DNA of 64,000 bases from Cyprinodon diabolis (taxonomy: Eukaryota > Chordata > Actinopteri > Cyprinodontiformes > Cyprinodontidae), in contig CM060066.1 of assembly GCA_030533445.1 (NCBI GenBank), positions 31,217,235 to 31,281,234 on the forward strand. The letters run 5' to 3'. The notes under the pieces are model-generated. The model saw nothing but the letters and a program-made list of their open reading frames with translations. It had not been told where the DNA came from and made no database searches. A program made the position numbers and the translations under genes. This document shows positions 45,854 to 58,725 of the stretch, piece by piece. Positions within the stretch are counted from its first letter, which is position 1; every line of letters begins with the position of its first letter.

Positions 45854-46140
45854 AGCGCCTTGCAAAAGTGCGCACGCCCCTTGAACATTTCACATATTCT
45901 TACAACCACAAACTTCACTGTTTTGTTTGAATTTAATGTAATAAAGCAAAACAGAGAAGTGAAAAAGTAAGTTAGTAGAAGAAAAGACGACATGGTTTTC
46001 AGAGGTATATTACAAAAAAACAGTGTGTCATAAAAAGCACGCTATAAAGCATTTGTATTTAGTCTCTCTGTGTCATAATTTTTACAGCAGTTACTACTTC
46101 TTTTGGCATACTATGCACAAATGTTTGCCTATCTGGTTCA
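45854..46140 (+). repeat. Tc1-like element end (truncated)
   Basis: CAGCGCCTTGCAAAAGTGCG followed by CCCCTTGAACATTTCACATA resembles the inverted end of a fish Tc1-like family. The rest of the element is not contiguous here. The right edge is approximate. Confidence 0.55.
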
Positions 46141-46591
46141 GAACAAGACTGGTTTAAATACGACTTGAAGGGCAGGGTACTTTCTGAGGCAGGATGTAAC
46201 TTCACAAATCAAAAATCACATGTGGTGTTCCCCAAGGCTCCATGTTCGGGTCCCTCCTATTCAATAGATTTAATAGGCAACAATTCTTGACTTGAATCAA
46301 AACCAAACGTTTCAGGACCAAATTAGAGCATTCAAGATTTAGAACACAGCTTCAGTTAATAAGAAACCCTCAGTTGCTTTACATCAAGATTAAAAAAATA
46401 TTTTTTTAGAGTGGCCTTTGACTGTGCTATCTAACCATAATTAGCTCAGTTTTCAGTCCATCTTCCCCTTATTTATCAACATTTTAATATTTTTCATATA
46501 ATTGTCGTATTCTAATGATTCACTTTCATTCTTTTTAATTATTTGTTTATTATGTTGCTGGCGAAGATTCTCAGTCATCCAGGTCATAGTC

Positions 46592-46773
46592 ATTCCAAAA
46601 AGTGAAAAAAAAAACAATCCACTGGACTTTTTAAGTTTGAAGACATTTCGCTTCAGATCCAGGAAGCTTTTTTTACATTTTTAATTGAAAAAGCTTCCTG
46701 GATGGGAAGCGAAATGTCCTCAAACTTGTAAACCAAGTCCAGTGGATTGTATTTTTTTTTACTTTTTTGGAAT
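46592..46773. repeat. 181-bp palindrome made of two inverted copies of a dispersed repeat
   Basis: The left arm (from ATTCCAAAAAGTG) and the right arm (ending ACTTTTTTGGAAT) are complementary over about 80 bases each, including CAATCCACTGGAC/GTCCAGTGGATTG and AGGAAGCTTTTT/AAAAAGCTTCCT. A single diverged copy lies at 34460-34510. The tip is AT-rich. Confidence 0.85.
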
Positions 46774-46779
46774 TATGTA

Positions 46780-47569
46780 TATGTTATTTGTTTACCATGT
46801 CTCCCTATGTCACTGCAATGTAATTTTCTTTATCTTTTTTTTCATGTACAGCAATTTGAGTTGTCTTGCAACTGAAATATGCTATATAAATAAACCTGTG
46901 TTGTCTCCCAATGTCTTGTCTAATTGCTTTTTTGCAAACTTCTTCAATAATTGTCAACAAATAAAAAAAAAGAGAATTTTTGTATTTATATTTTACCCCA
47001 CTTAATTTGACAATCCATCCAAAAATCCGGTTTAGTCAATTCCCTTTAAAAGACAATCACTGAGAAAGGAGGTGACTGGAGTTACTGGACAGATGAGGAA
47101 AGCTTAATACAAGCCACTGCCTGTCATAACAAACACTTCCTAACACAGGATAGAACACAGATTGTATTTCTCTTGTAAGGGAGAAAAGACAGAATTAGCT
47201 GATCCTGTGTTTCTCATGATGCATCATTAAGATCCTGCCCCCAACCGCCACCACCAGTTGAAATTTTAAATAAATGTGAGCTAACTGCAATGACTTCACT
47301 GTGGCGTATTTGTCTTATATCAAGTTCCAGGTAACACCTCAAGATCCATGCCTGTTTTTTAATCACACTGAGTAATAATATCTCACTTATTATTAAGTGT
47401 AAGAATGGATTTCTCATGCTCCAGTGTCCCTTTTAAGGCAGTCTGCTCATGATTAGCTGTCCTGTAGCCAGAACACTTTTTTTTTTTAACACCGCCTTTC
47501 TGAAGCAGAGCTGGAAGTAAGATTATGTGTTATCTAATCTACAATCATCAACTTCATAACTCTTAACCT
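46780..47569. other. Intergenic stretch without recognised gene
   Basis: AT-rich, low-complexity in places, with only short ORFs. Confidence 0.4.
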
Positions 47570-50500
47570 TTTCCACAATTTGTCATGTTACAATCAAAGA
47601 CTTTGATGGGATTTTACTGGATAGAAAAACACGTGGTAGTGCATCAGTTTTCAAATGAAAATCCCCGGTGTTATGTATCAACCCCCTTTACTCAGATCCA
47701 GAGGTGGGTAATAACTATTTACATTTACTCAGCTACATAAACTTGATTTAAAATGTAAAGAAAATATATATTTTTTGGAGTGGTTTTAGAATGCAATACT
47801 TCTTACATTTTTATTATTTTTGTGACACTGTTAGTGGAAGTCCCTTTACCCTGTGCTAACATACACAGGTTGACACATGACCAGTTTTAGACAAGGGCAA
47901 ACGGGGGCCACTGCCCCTGTAGAACTCATCCCATGATTTATGTTTAAAATAATAAAAATCAAAAACTCTTACTATATACTCGTATTATATGAAGTGTATA
48001 CAATTGAATTATCTTATTTTGAAAGTAAACATATGCATTACATTGGCAGATCATCTGATTTACATGCTCAAACCATTGGCAAATACATTGATTTTAGATT
48101 AGTTTATTACAGTGTAACACCAAATCAATGTCTTATGATGATATCTACTGACAGAAGAGACCAAAAAAGATTAATTCCTTGGTTCAATTTAATATTTCAC
48201 CTCTCCTTTAGACGTTTTTTAGGCAAAGTTACAATTGGCTTTAAGCTTCAAACATTTCAACATAGGATCACAGTTGTGATCTGTTAGATCAGGGGTCTCC
48301 TACCTTGGCTTTTTGGCTATCTTATACTAACATTGGCACTTTTTTTTTTGTTTGTTAGTATTTGTTCTTTTTTGTTGTTTTTCTTGGAAAAACACAGCCT
48401 CCACCCATGTAGGTTTAATCTAAACCGCTAATGGGTTGAAAAAAGTTTTGGTACCCTTTGTTTGATAAAAGAAAACCCTCCTTAATGATCACAGAAATAA
48501 CTTGAATCTGACAACAGTAACAATAGATAAAACTTCTAGAAAAATACTGCTTTTCAGCCATGCTTCAAAAGAATAATAATAAAAGAAATCTTATAAAACA
48601 GGCCTGGTAAAATCGATTGTAAGCCTAGAAAAGACTGAAAATACTATGACCTAAGGGACATGTTTAATCAAGGTGCATCCACTAATTTGAACCACAGTGT
48701 CTACAATGTAATCAACCAGTTGGTCTATGTATATAGTCCTAGAGGTAGTCACTGCGCTGATATCGGGTGATATTACACTTAAATCCTACAGGCCCGGCCA
48801 AAGCACCTACCTGTGACAGTAAATAACTCAAGGAGCTCAAGAAGTAATACAGTGTTAACTACCTAAATGATGCAGTATATATGGCCCTTCCTTGTAATGC
48901 ACATCCTTGTGACGGTTGGCATATGGTGTAATTTTCTGTTTCTTCAAACTGTAAAATCTTTGCAACAAACTAAATAATAATAAAACTAAAATGCTTTCTT
49001 TAAACCAAACTACGATGTTCCTCTTATATTTGGCAAATTTAGGTTAGAATATTTTGCAAAAATATGTTGTGGTGCATAATGGGGTTTTGAATCTAAAGGC
49101 TAACGTTTCCTATCCTTCGTGCTTTGTTGTCAGGTTGGGATGTTTCCCAATCTGGCAGTTTAGGATGACCGTCTATGGTTAAAAAATGTTTTTCTTTAGA
49201 TTTATGGCCTAAGAGATCAATAGACTTTGGCTCAAATTGGCGAGATTTCGAATATCCAGGCCGTTTATGAAAATTGTTTGGGCTGAACAACGTAAGTCAG
49301 TGACATCTGGCAAACCTGCTGATGTGGTGAGTGTGGACGTTACGCAGCAGGAGTCACTGTTACGTCTGTGTTAATAACCAAAGCCTAAAACCGCATTATA
49401 GAAGTCTTGGTGATGGTTGTCGTGTGATGCTTGAAGATTGATCGGTTAATCCACAATGTGTATTCATATTGTGTTTCATATTTGAGATGCATGCGTTTGA
49501 CTGTGCTTCTTCCCAGTCCAAACCTGATGGTGTATACCACACTCAACATGGGCCAGAGGAACTAAAGTAAAGAGTTGTCTCAAGAGATTGGAAAAAAATT
49601 ATAGACAATTGTGTGAAAGGTAAATGTTACAAGAACACCTCAAAGAAATTTGATTTTTCTGTGAAAAAGATGCACATATTATTCAGAAATTTAAAATTAA
49701 TTGGACCGTTACAAATGGTAACAAGAGAGCCCAGAAATGAAAGATTAACCTCAAGTCCAAGGTTCATCAGTGACAGATCGCACCACCTGTCGTTGTTCTA
49801 GCCAATGTGGACTTAATGGTAGATGACCAAATAGGACACTGTTGCTAAAAAACAAATCCGACTGGAATTTACCAAACTACATGTTGACCAGCCACAAGGC
49901 CTCTGGGAGAATGCTCTATGGACAGATGAGAAGAAAATGTAACAGTTTGCCAAGGCCTTTAGCTCTATGTTCACAGATAGAAAAATGAAGCATATCATGA
50001 AGAGAACACTGTCTCTTCTGTGAAACATGTTGGAGGCTCTGTTGTACCGTGGGTCTTATCTGCCACAGGGTGTCTGAATCTCTGATGTTTTCCCAGCAGT
50101 TTACCTAATTAGGCCAGTTCCTCGGTCCAGTTTTCTTATGTTATAATCTTCATTTTGGACGTGGCAAAGATTTTTTCCCGGACATGTCCTACTTTTTATT
50201 CCTAAAACAAAATGTCCGGGGGGAATTTCAAAATCGTCCGGGATTTTGGTCAACTACAGTGCAGCACTTAGTCGAAACACATTGGGCTCTCAGACCAAGC
50301 TGGCAGCTCCGGGGCTGGTCCGGGAACACCGGCGGATGTGGGCAGGGAGCCAGCGGGGTATGGTGTGACCAAACCCGACCCGATGATGGTAGGCTGGACA
50401 CCGGGGGGCCCGTGCTTCCCCCTGCTTGCCTTACCGGCCCCCGCCCCCCCTCCTGCGGCTGAGCATGGGCGGCTCATGGATATGCTAGCATTGCTATCAA

Positions 50501-51560
50501 CAGCTTAGCGACAGAATCATACTTACACCTTGCGGTTGTGATGGCCTTACGGTCGGAACAGCCCCTTATTTAAGTTTGAACTGTCCAAGATTTTGAAAGC
50601 TGTCTTCGGTAAAATGCATAGAGCAAACGAACAGCTGAGGATCAAACTTTGCAGGGATCTTCTGATAGACAAAAATAATCCATGCCTGTCGAGTCTTCGG
50701 ATCCTTGGGAAGACTGTGAAAATTTTCCGCTTTCTCCGTGCGGCCTGGAACACGGCATTTATGCCCGTGGTTCTGGCCCATTTTCAATAGAGAAACTGCC
50801 TGCTTTGTAATTGTTGCAAAAGTAAACTGCAGGCTAAACAGCCAAAATAGTGTCTTACATGTACCTCTATTCATGTTCTTGGGCCAGTGAACCAGTGGGC
50901 TGGTCTGTATGTCAACTGCGGGGCGTGACAAAACTACAGGCCAGGACTAAATAAGGCACCATCACCAAGTTTACGTCAACTCGGACCTTCGTTTGAATTT
51001 GTTAAGTCATTTCTTGGATGACTAGGGACTAGTTTGAAGAGTTACACGTATTTGATTCCATTTTGTGGGTTCTCTTCCATTTCTACTTAGATCCCATTAG
51101 ATGAAGGCAGCTAGAATTTTGAAAGCATGTAGGACACAGAGAACCAATTTGGAAGCACAGAGACACGTGGTGGGAGTAGCATCATGCTGAGGGGGGAATT
51201 TTCAAATTTTCAAAATTGAATGGGAGCTAGATGTTAAATCCAGGACAAACCTTGATGAAACTGATTAGAAGCAGCAATATCTGACACTGGAGTTGAAGTT
51301 TACCTTCCAGAAGCAAAACAGCCCTAAACAAACCTCAAAACTCCACTGGAATGGTTTGTGTTTGAATGGCCCAGTCACAGTTTAGATCTTGATCCGATTA
51401 AGAATATATGATCAAACTTAAAATGTGACCATCTTAAGCTTCAGCCATTATTACAGATAAATAGTACCTCAATTATTTTTTTCGCTGAATTCTTTGAAAG
51501 GCATGTATCCATTTATTTTCACTCCAAAATCATGAACATAATTTAGAAAATTTCAAAAAG
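47570..51560 (+). mobile_element. Broken Tc1-like element(s) with several inserts
   Basis: CCACAATTTGTCATGTTACA at 47573 resembles a Tc1-like left end. Transposase relics on the plus strand occur at 49540-50060 (SRDWKKIIDNCVKGKCYKN, then LWTDEKK) and at 51100-51560, where AWPSQ-type and NPIEN-type motifs are damaged. They are in the right order but separated by about 1 kb holding a THAP-domain ORF. A CAGAGGTGGGTAATAAC hAT-like end at 47699 suggests another insert. Whether one or two original copies are present cannot be told. All pieces have stops. Confidence 0.5.
50566..50931 (-). pseudogene. THAP-domain ORF, degenerate
   Basis: 121 residues with a THAP zinc-finger signature: KCRVPGRTEKAENFHSLP, then TRQAWIIFV, KFDPQLFVCSMHF and TEDSF. 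The C-x4-C pair reads C-x4-R because the second cysteine is replaced by arginine, so zinc binding would be lost. THAP domains bind DNA and occur in P-element-type transposases and in host regulators. No further exon is recognised. The GC-rich patch at 50280-50480 may be the 5' part of the same insert. Confidence 0.55.
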
Positions 51561-51571
51561 TATAAATACTA

Positions 51572-52890
51572 TTATACTATACTATATACAATACTGCAGT
51601 TTTTGTATGTGGGTTTGTTTACAAGAATGTCTGATGCAACGTCGGCCGAAGCTTTCAGCATTCTTCCCCTACCTGGTTGGGACAGCAGTCCCACTGTGGT
51701 CAGTTTGGGCCAGGCTCCTCCCACTGAAACCTTGGTCAGATGTGCTGGTCTGGTTCTACTGTCAGGGAGGACGTGCATCAGGGGAAACAGAAAAACAGAA
51801 GTTGTTTCAGGGAAATGGGCTGAAGTATCTGCCACTGGTCAGTTCCAGTTTCAGAGTGACCTCATCCGCTTTAAAGGTCACCAAAGTCATGATCATTTTG
51901 AGGAATGTCTCATCTTGTTTGAATTCTAATTAGTTTTTTTTATATCTTTTATAAGTGAATAATCTGATAATAAGACATTTAAATACACTTCACTTCTAAT
52001 ATGGGATCCTTATCAGCGCTTGTGTTCTAAACTGTATTTATTTTTGTTTACAAAAGCATAATTATATAGAGCTGTGGGCAAAAATTCAAAGAAGCAGGAT
52101 GCAAACACCTCATGCATGCAATTCTGTAACTTTCTATGAACAATGGTATGATTCACGTTGACAGATAAGACCACGGAGAACAAAGTAGCAGCAGAAGGAG
52201 GGGGAAAAAACACCTATGAAAGTAGCAGAGGAGTGTGTAGGTGAAATCAGCAGCTGTGGAGCTGACATTGCCCATGGCAGGGTCTTATAAAAACAGTTTT
52301 AGCATTCTTTAATGGCCATTAGCACATCATGGAGGGACAGGGATCCTGCAGCTGCACCTCGGAGGAAATTAGCATTTTTAGCCATTTTCAGCTAAATAAA
52401 GGCACCATTACATCAAAAGAAAGTCTGCTATCATACTTTTGATAATAGCATTTTTGTACTGACAGTTCAGTAAACCGCAATATGAATCTTCAAGAGATAA
52501 CAAGCAGCTCCTCTGTCACATTACTGACAGGAAATTTAAAATACATCTGAGAAGGATGACAAGATCAAAATATTTTATGGTAAAAACTTCCCCCAGACGA
52601 GTTCTAAACAAACAGTACTGTGAAAAGATATTTCTTTGAAATTTCTGCTTTCAAGTTTTTCGTCAAAGTTAAACATGTAATAAAATACTGTAAGACTTAT
52701 TTTATTAAAAGGAATAAATAAAGTAAATTATGTTTTTGAATGAATATTTCATTGCATTTGCAGAAGAAAAGCTCTAAAAAAAATTACTGGAGAGTTGACC
52801 ATCATTTCCCTATAGTCACACTTATGTCTGATTACTGCATGAGCTGCAGAATCAAGAAGTCACTTAAATAGAACCGATCTGAAAGCTGAA
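51572..52890. other. Intergenic stretch without recognised gene
   Basis: Two overlapping plus-strand ORFs of 108 residues at 51603-51933 and one on the minus strand have no resemblance to a known family. I treat them as chance ORFs in a locally GC-richer stretch. Confidence 0.4.
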
Positions 52891-54440
52891 AAATCTCAAT
52901 AGAAACACATCGAAATATATCTAATGTTAAGTGTATCAAAGTTATTGATATACACCAGTTTGAGAAGGATTGCAAATCCAGTTGTAATACTTTAGAACCC
53001 TATACAAACCAAAAATAAAGAAAATGGAGAGGAGAGGGTGGCCTACCAAAATCACTCATAGAAGGTTTAACAGAGGTTTAAGCAATCATTCAGGAGGTCA
53101 CAAGAGATTCCAGAATGAGATTTAACCCCCTGCTGACCTCACCTGCCTCAGTTCAGATCAGTGTTCATATTGCATGAAATGAGCCACTCTGAACAACTTC
53201 CTTATACTAGCAGCCAAACATGGTGGTGGAGCTGTGATGGTCTGGGGCTTCCTTTCCTTCTATGCCTCATTTACAATATCCCTTGGCACGCTTCAGTGGT
53301 GGCTCGGTTCTCTGATAGTAAAGAGAGCGTGAGCAGATCACGTAATCTCCTACTTACAGTCAGCTGACTCATTTCCCGGGTTTGCCGGTGTGTCTGGTTT
53401 TGCAATTCACGGATTTCTTCAGCTGTTCACAACACAAACTTCTTCTCAGCTTATTAACAATAAATGGCATCAAAAGAGCGTGGTGCGACCTGGGATGATG
53501 CAGAGACCCAAGAACACCTGATGTTCCGCAAATGATGAAATATGACTAACATAAAGAAACATAAGTAGCTGAATGTTATGGGCACCGACATTTTTGTTAG
53601 CATAATTCCCGCTTTCAGAGCTGAAGTATTGTGGACCGCCGATAGCAGGCAAGGAACCATGCTGGCATGATGTGTAAACCAAGCTCAGCACGGTTAACTG
53701 ATCCAAGCTCGGTCCGACCTCGGCACGGTTCGGTTTCACTGGGGTAGTGTAAATAGGGCTACTGTTGAACTAGTACTAGATTTAATGCGGTCCGGTTGTG
53801 TCTGGCACGTTCCAGTTCAATTGCGTTCCATTTACATCAACAGTTACATTCAGTTACAGTTACAGTTACAACAGTTACAGTTGTATCTCGATTACTGTGC
53901 TTGGTCCGTTCTCGGTACGCTTTCAAAAGGCCAGTGTAAATGGGGTATTATTCTGAGGCCATGAAGTTTAAAAAAAAAAAAAATGGCCATGACTTTGTTA
54001 TCTCAATCTTGATTGTCCTTAGTGGTAGAAAAACCAGTAAGTTGAACTTTTATTTATTAAGAAATTAAAGTTTTGTTGTGGCTTAGTCAAACTCTGGTCT
54101 AAAAATTATTTGAGATGTTTTGGCGTGACCTAAAATAGGTCATTCATGCTTGAAAAGCCTCTGGTGTGGCTAAATTAAACCAATTCTGTATAGAAAGTGG
54201 GCCAAACTCCTCCACAGTGTTGCACAAGAATAATTTCCAGTTAGTATGAAAACTTGCTGGCAGAAGTTTATGCCAAGGGTGGTGCAACCAGTTATTAGGT
54301 TTAGGCAGCAAATGTATCTCAAAGTAGGACCAAGTTGGTTTGAATACATTTTTTTTTAAACAACTCAGTTTTGTATTTATTTGTCTGATATTAAAAATTT
54401 GTTTGAAAAAGAAGCATCAAGATCTACAAAGAGACAAATG
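52890..54440 (+). mobile_element. Tc1-like element, decayed, split by an insert
   Basis: Left part: CACCAGTTTGAGAAGGATTG (HTH region) to AGCCAAACATGGTGGTGGAG (GGGGVMVWG-type motif) at 52950-53290. Right part: GAGATGTTTTGGCGTGACCT to CAACCAGTTATTAGGTTTAG at 54115-54310, the C-terminus and 3' end of the same transposase type. About 0.8 kb of foreign sequence (53290-54115, with repeated CGGTTCG and GTGTAAATAGGG motifs) lies between. Many stops. Confidence 0.6.
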
Positions 54441-56510
54441 CTTCATCACAACTTTAATCACAGCCACAGAGGATGTTGTTTTTTCTCTTTCATACATTTC
54501 TATAAAAAGAAAAACTTTGAGCTGAAAAGACAAAGTTGCTGAATGCCTTCGAGCTGTTCATTTGGTCGTCGTTTCAGCGTTAACTCTCTCCTCCCTTTAT
54601 AAAACACTGGTCGACTTTATTAAATGAACCAGAAGTAATCTCACTCCTGTGTCTTTGGCAAGGTCCTTCTCGCTGGAAGCTCGATGACCTGGAAGCAGCC
54701 TGTAGTTGTGGTGAGTCAGGTAGAGGAGCATTCGTCGGGGCAAAAAGATGCCCGTTCCCTGAAGGAGAGGACAGCTCATCACCTCATGCAGCACGTTAAA
54801 TCCACTGTTAGTCCTTAAAGACTTTTTCGATGAATTTAATGCTGAGAAGCAACCTTGAGAACATAAGGAGAACCTCATGTTCCAATCATACCAAACAGCC
54901 CCTTTTCCTTCTGCTTCCACCCCTTCTTTTGGTTGGCTGCCTATGGGAATTGAAGCGCCTTGTGCATCTAATCGTTTTAATGAAGACATCTTTTAATCAG
55001 TGCTTTCTCCGTCTGTAGCTGGCAGATAGTGCCAAGCAGCCTTGTAGCGACGAGAGACCTTTAGCACAAGACATGATGACTGCTGAGGCCAAATGAGCGT
55101 GGCAGCAAAAGACAGTCGGACCAAGCTGTCCCCTTGGGCTGACGTAACCCATATGGATCTGTCCCTCCCACTTCCCCTCCATCCACACAGATGCTTTATC
55201 TCCATGCCACTTTGCCAGTCTGTAATAAAGTAGAAAAATGGTGGGAAATAGGGCAATTAAAGTCATCCGATTTTATATGCTCATTTATTTTATTAGGAGA
55301 GCTGGCTGCATTGTCAGCCACATTGTTTAGAGCGCAGTACAAAATAATGGTCATGATGGTGCTAATTGAAAAGTTATGTAAGCCAGCAAGTACAGTCATC
55401 GGTCTTTAACAGTCATCACAGGAACTTATGTCTATCAAGTTGTACGACAATCCTCTTTAAGGTTTGTCAACATCAGAATCCATGAACTCTGATGATGAGA
55501 AATCCCAGAACCTGATTTGCTGTTTGAAGCTTAGATCAACAGCAGTCCATGATTACTGTATCTCTTAACAAAGCACTTCTAATCCAGTTAACAAAGCCAT
55601 TGGTGGTGCAGATCAAAATATAATGAAGGCAACCTTGCGAAAATATCTGTATCCCGTAGCTTGTTCCTTTTCTCATAGCCAAAAACTACAGTGTGTTTTA
55701 GTGGATTTGATGTGATCAGTCAATAAAAAGTAATAAAACTTCACAGTATAAACTGTGAAGTGGGAGGAACATGGCCTTCTGTTATAATTTGCTTGATTCC
55801 GAAAAACTCTCCAGTGAGGAAATGTAGGTGGTGACGTCCTGCTCCGGGGATTCATTTCAGAGTTGGTTTAGAGTTGAATAGATAATAGATGGAATTACAT
55901 TCAGGGCAATATGGAAGGAAAATGATTGAAAGCTGATTATAGTTGGACTAAATCTAAAAACACCCACTGAAAAAAGTTCAAACATATTAAAACATATTAA
56001 AATGCCCTAGTCAAAGTCCAGAGCAATACTTTAATGATAATCTGATAAAACAGCTGCCGTTCAAAGATGCACTCCCTACAGTCTGACTGAGCTTTGGATT
56101 TTTGCTTTATATTTGAGATGTATACAAAACTGTATTATTTTCGACAGTAACACCCCCAGTGACACTTTGACTTTGTTTTGTAGAAGGCACGTGTCTCAGT
56201 CCTTGATCTGGCCTCTTTGGTGAGTCTATGGTGATTACGATCATTAACCTGCTGCAGGAAGTGTGGTGCTTTTATCTTCTGCTTTTTCTGCAATGTAATA
56301 TTTGCTCACAGGATTTACTATAATCCTTTCTTCCCTCTGTGAGCGTAATAAACTTCAAGCCTTATTCCTACAACACAAGGCCAGAGCCTGATCAATCTAT
56401 CCACAGGGACCATCAGATATTTTTGGTTCTGTTTGAATATCATTTCTAAAATGTTGCTCTTTATATACACAACACTGACACAAAGCATGTCCCAATTTCT
56501 TTCGAGGGCT
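54441..56510. other. Intergenic stretch without recognised gene
   Basis: Several overlapping ORFs near 54597-55266 do not resemble any family and lack convincing splice or start context. No RNA gene seen. Confidence 0.4.
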
Positions 56511-56514
56511 TCTC

Positions 56515-56859
56515 TGTCAGATTGTGTGCAGATCTGATGACCCAAATGCAGAGAAGAGTAGGCACGTATGAGTTTTTAACGAAAGCCCAAGGGGAACAGA
56601 GGCCAAAATCCTAAAATACTGAAAACCAAACAAAAACCAATAAACGTCAGGGAAAATACTCGAGGGAAGCAAGAGACTAGAAAGCAACGACACACCAACA
56701 ACACAAGAAACCAGTACTGAGTGAAGGCTCTGCTGCTCTTTTAAGCCCAGCACTCTGATGAGTAAGACTATCTTCATCTGTGTAGGCTACCCAGGTTCTC
56801 CACAAAGATCCTCTCTGGAATAGATGCATAACTCGCACTCACACACAGGAACCCTGACA
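56515..56859 (-). repeat. Solo LTR candidate (345 bp)
   Basis: TGTCAGATTGTG at the left and CCCTGACA at the right are TG...CA termini of LTR type. The flanking 5 bases are TTCTC and ATCTC (4 of 5 match). No coding region lies beside it. The strand is inferred from similarity of the ends to the other LTRs in the window. Confidence 0.55.
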
Positions 56860-57135
56860 ATCTCCAGCTTATCGACACGCTGTGGGAAAGGGTTATGAAC
56901 ATCAGTCCTTCATTAGTTTTAAAAATGCTTGTTTATTTAAACTTTTTTTTAAACATTATGTTTTATGTATATCATTGTTATATTCTATCCAGAAATGTTA
57001 CTTTACTTAATGTTACTTTTCATTTTTACTTAACTTGTCACTAAAAGCAAAAAAATTTAAATTTTTTTTACTTATTCAAATAAAATTGTTAGATTACAAA
57101 ATAAAGAAAAATAAGTCAGATTTTGAGTTTTCATG

Positions 57136-58725
57136 TTATCAGGCTCCTTTCCCATGGGTACAGCACCATTACTTTTAAGAGTAGGCTTAAAATGTTCCTT
57201 TTTGATCAAATATAGATAGAGTGACTCAGGTTATCGTGCATTATCTCAATAGTTAGGCTGCTACAGATGCATAAAGATCAATTAACACAATTTTGCTTCA
57301 TTTCCATCTTGTCAAGCTCGAAACCTTGGACCATTCAAACAGACAGATCCGAATGAGTTCAAACAGTCCTTATTTATAAACGGAATGCGGCTGCTCGTCA
57401 GCTGGAGCCGATAAACCGGATTCTCTGTAGATACAGAAACTCAGGTCAGTGACTAGAATAAGGGCTGATAACAACTAAGAGCAATAGTCACTGACCTGGT
57501 TCAGGGTTCAGTCCGACCACAGAGGGATGCAATGAATCCGAGAAGGAGATTGTCCTCCGCTTGTGACGGGTGCCGTCCCAGGACCTCTGGGTGATGAGTG
57601 GAGCTAATGCCAACCGACGCCGAGGAGCAGGTGTATCCAGAAGGGAATATCCGAGTTGAATTCATAACAGAATGTAGTTCATAAACCAGACAATCGGAGA
57701 GCCAATGAGGTACAGATGAGGGAATCTAAGCCATGGTCAGAAAAACACTCAAGGTTTGGTAAGCCAGTAAAATCAAGGAATCAGTCCAGAACAGATCAGA
57801 CTAATAGAGCAGACAGGGACAAAGCAAAATTCTGAATCCACAAGACAGAAATGGATAATCAGAGCAATAATCAAAACGCTAGAATTACTCTCACCAAACA
57901 GCTCGAATAATCTGGCAATGGTAGCTTGAAATCAAACAGTATATAGGAGCTGGAAACAGGAGAAAGAGAAAACGGGCAGAGTTAAAAACAGGTGGATGGA
58001 ATGACCAATCAAGCCAACCACCAGTGCCAGGACCATGACACACCTCTCTTTTCCCATTCTGCAATATTTCTTAGTTCAACTTCTAGTTTTTTATTCTCCT
58101 GCTTTTTTTCGTCATATTAGCTTAATCTGGTCTGTTTCGCTGTGACATCATCCTGGAGAGAAAAATCTGTTGGGCTGCTGCCGTCAACACCTTAGATTAT
58201 AGTTGATAGAGTGGGCCTGTTTTTCCAGCGCTTAGTCCTGTTTCTCTTCTGGGCTCATATTTTACTGTGATTAACTGTATGTTCTTTTTCATCCATTTGA
58301 CATAGAACTGGCTAAGAGCTTATTTGTTTAATTGTTTATTTTCCATGCAGAACTCACGTGGATCTGGTTTACTGTTACCTTTTCTAACAGAAAATGTTTT
58401 TATAGATCTGTGCTTCTATGTTTGTTTGTTTTTTATGTCTGCTTCTGTCTCCTTGAACCAGTCAGCCTCGGCAGATGGCTGCTCACTCTGAGTCTGGTTC
58501 TGCTGGAGGTTTCTTCCTGTTAAAAGGGAGTTTTCCTCTCCATTGTCGCTACAAGCCTGCTTAATGTGAGGGATTGCCTTCGAGTCAATAAGTCGATGCA
58601 ATCAACTGGTTTTCCTTAGACAGAAAACTTTGAACCAATCTGACTGTATGATCTGGTTAAATTGTCTCTGTAAAGTGCCTTGAGATGACATGTGTTGTTG
58701 AGTGGTGCTATATAAATAAACTAAG
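57136..58725 (+). mobile_element. L2 LINE 3' part, split by a solo LTR
   Basis: The block TTTTAAGAGTAGGCTTAAAA at 57173 and, after the LTR, the L2 3' end (GGTTTCTTCCTGTTAAAAGG, 58509; AAGTGCCTTGAGATGACATG, 58673; CTATATAAATAAA, 58710) are in the order of a fish L2 3' region. The same family occurs at 17930-19560. It contains only the non-coding 3' portion. Confidence 0.7.
57310..58040 (-). repeat. Solo LTR candidate inserted in the L2 copy
   Basis: 731 bp from TGTCAAGCTCG to ACCATGACA, flanked by CATCT (57305-57309) and CACCT (58041-58045), 4 of 5 bases alike. Internal blocks match the decayed LTR at 1759-2365 (for example CACTGACCTGG...GTTCAGTCC). No internal gene region remains. Confidence 0.65.

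Noticed and set aside
46680..46740. Possible hammerhead ribozyme in the CTGGATGGGAAGCGAAATGTC motif of the palindromic repeat
   Set aside because: The core needs CUGAUGA then GAAA with paired stems. Here there is an extra G (CTGGATG), and no consistent stem III could be drawn. The second copy at 34460 also lacks the core.
51603..51933. Two overlapping 108-residue plus-strand ORFs
   Set aside because: No family resemblance, two frames equally open, no splice or promoter context.
54597..55266. Cluster of minus-strand ORFs up to 130 residues
   Set aside because: Several frames open at once with no recognisable domain or exon borders; treated as chance.
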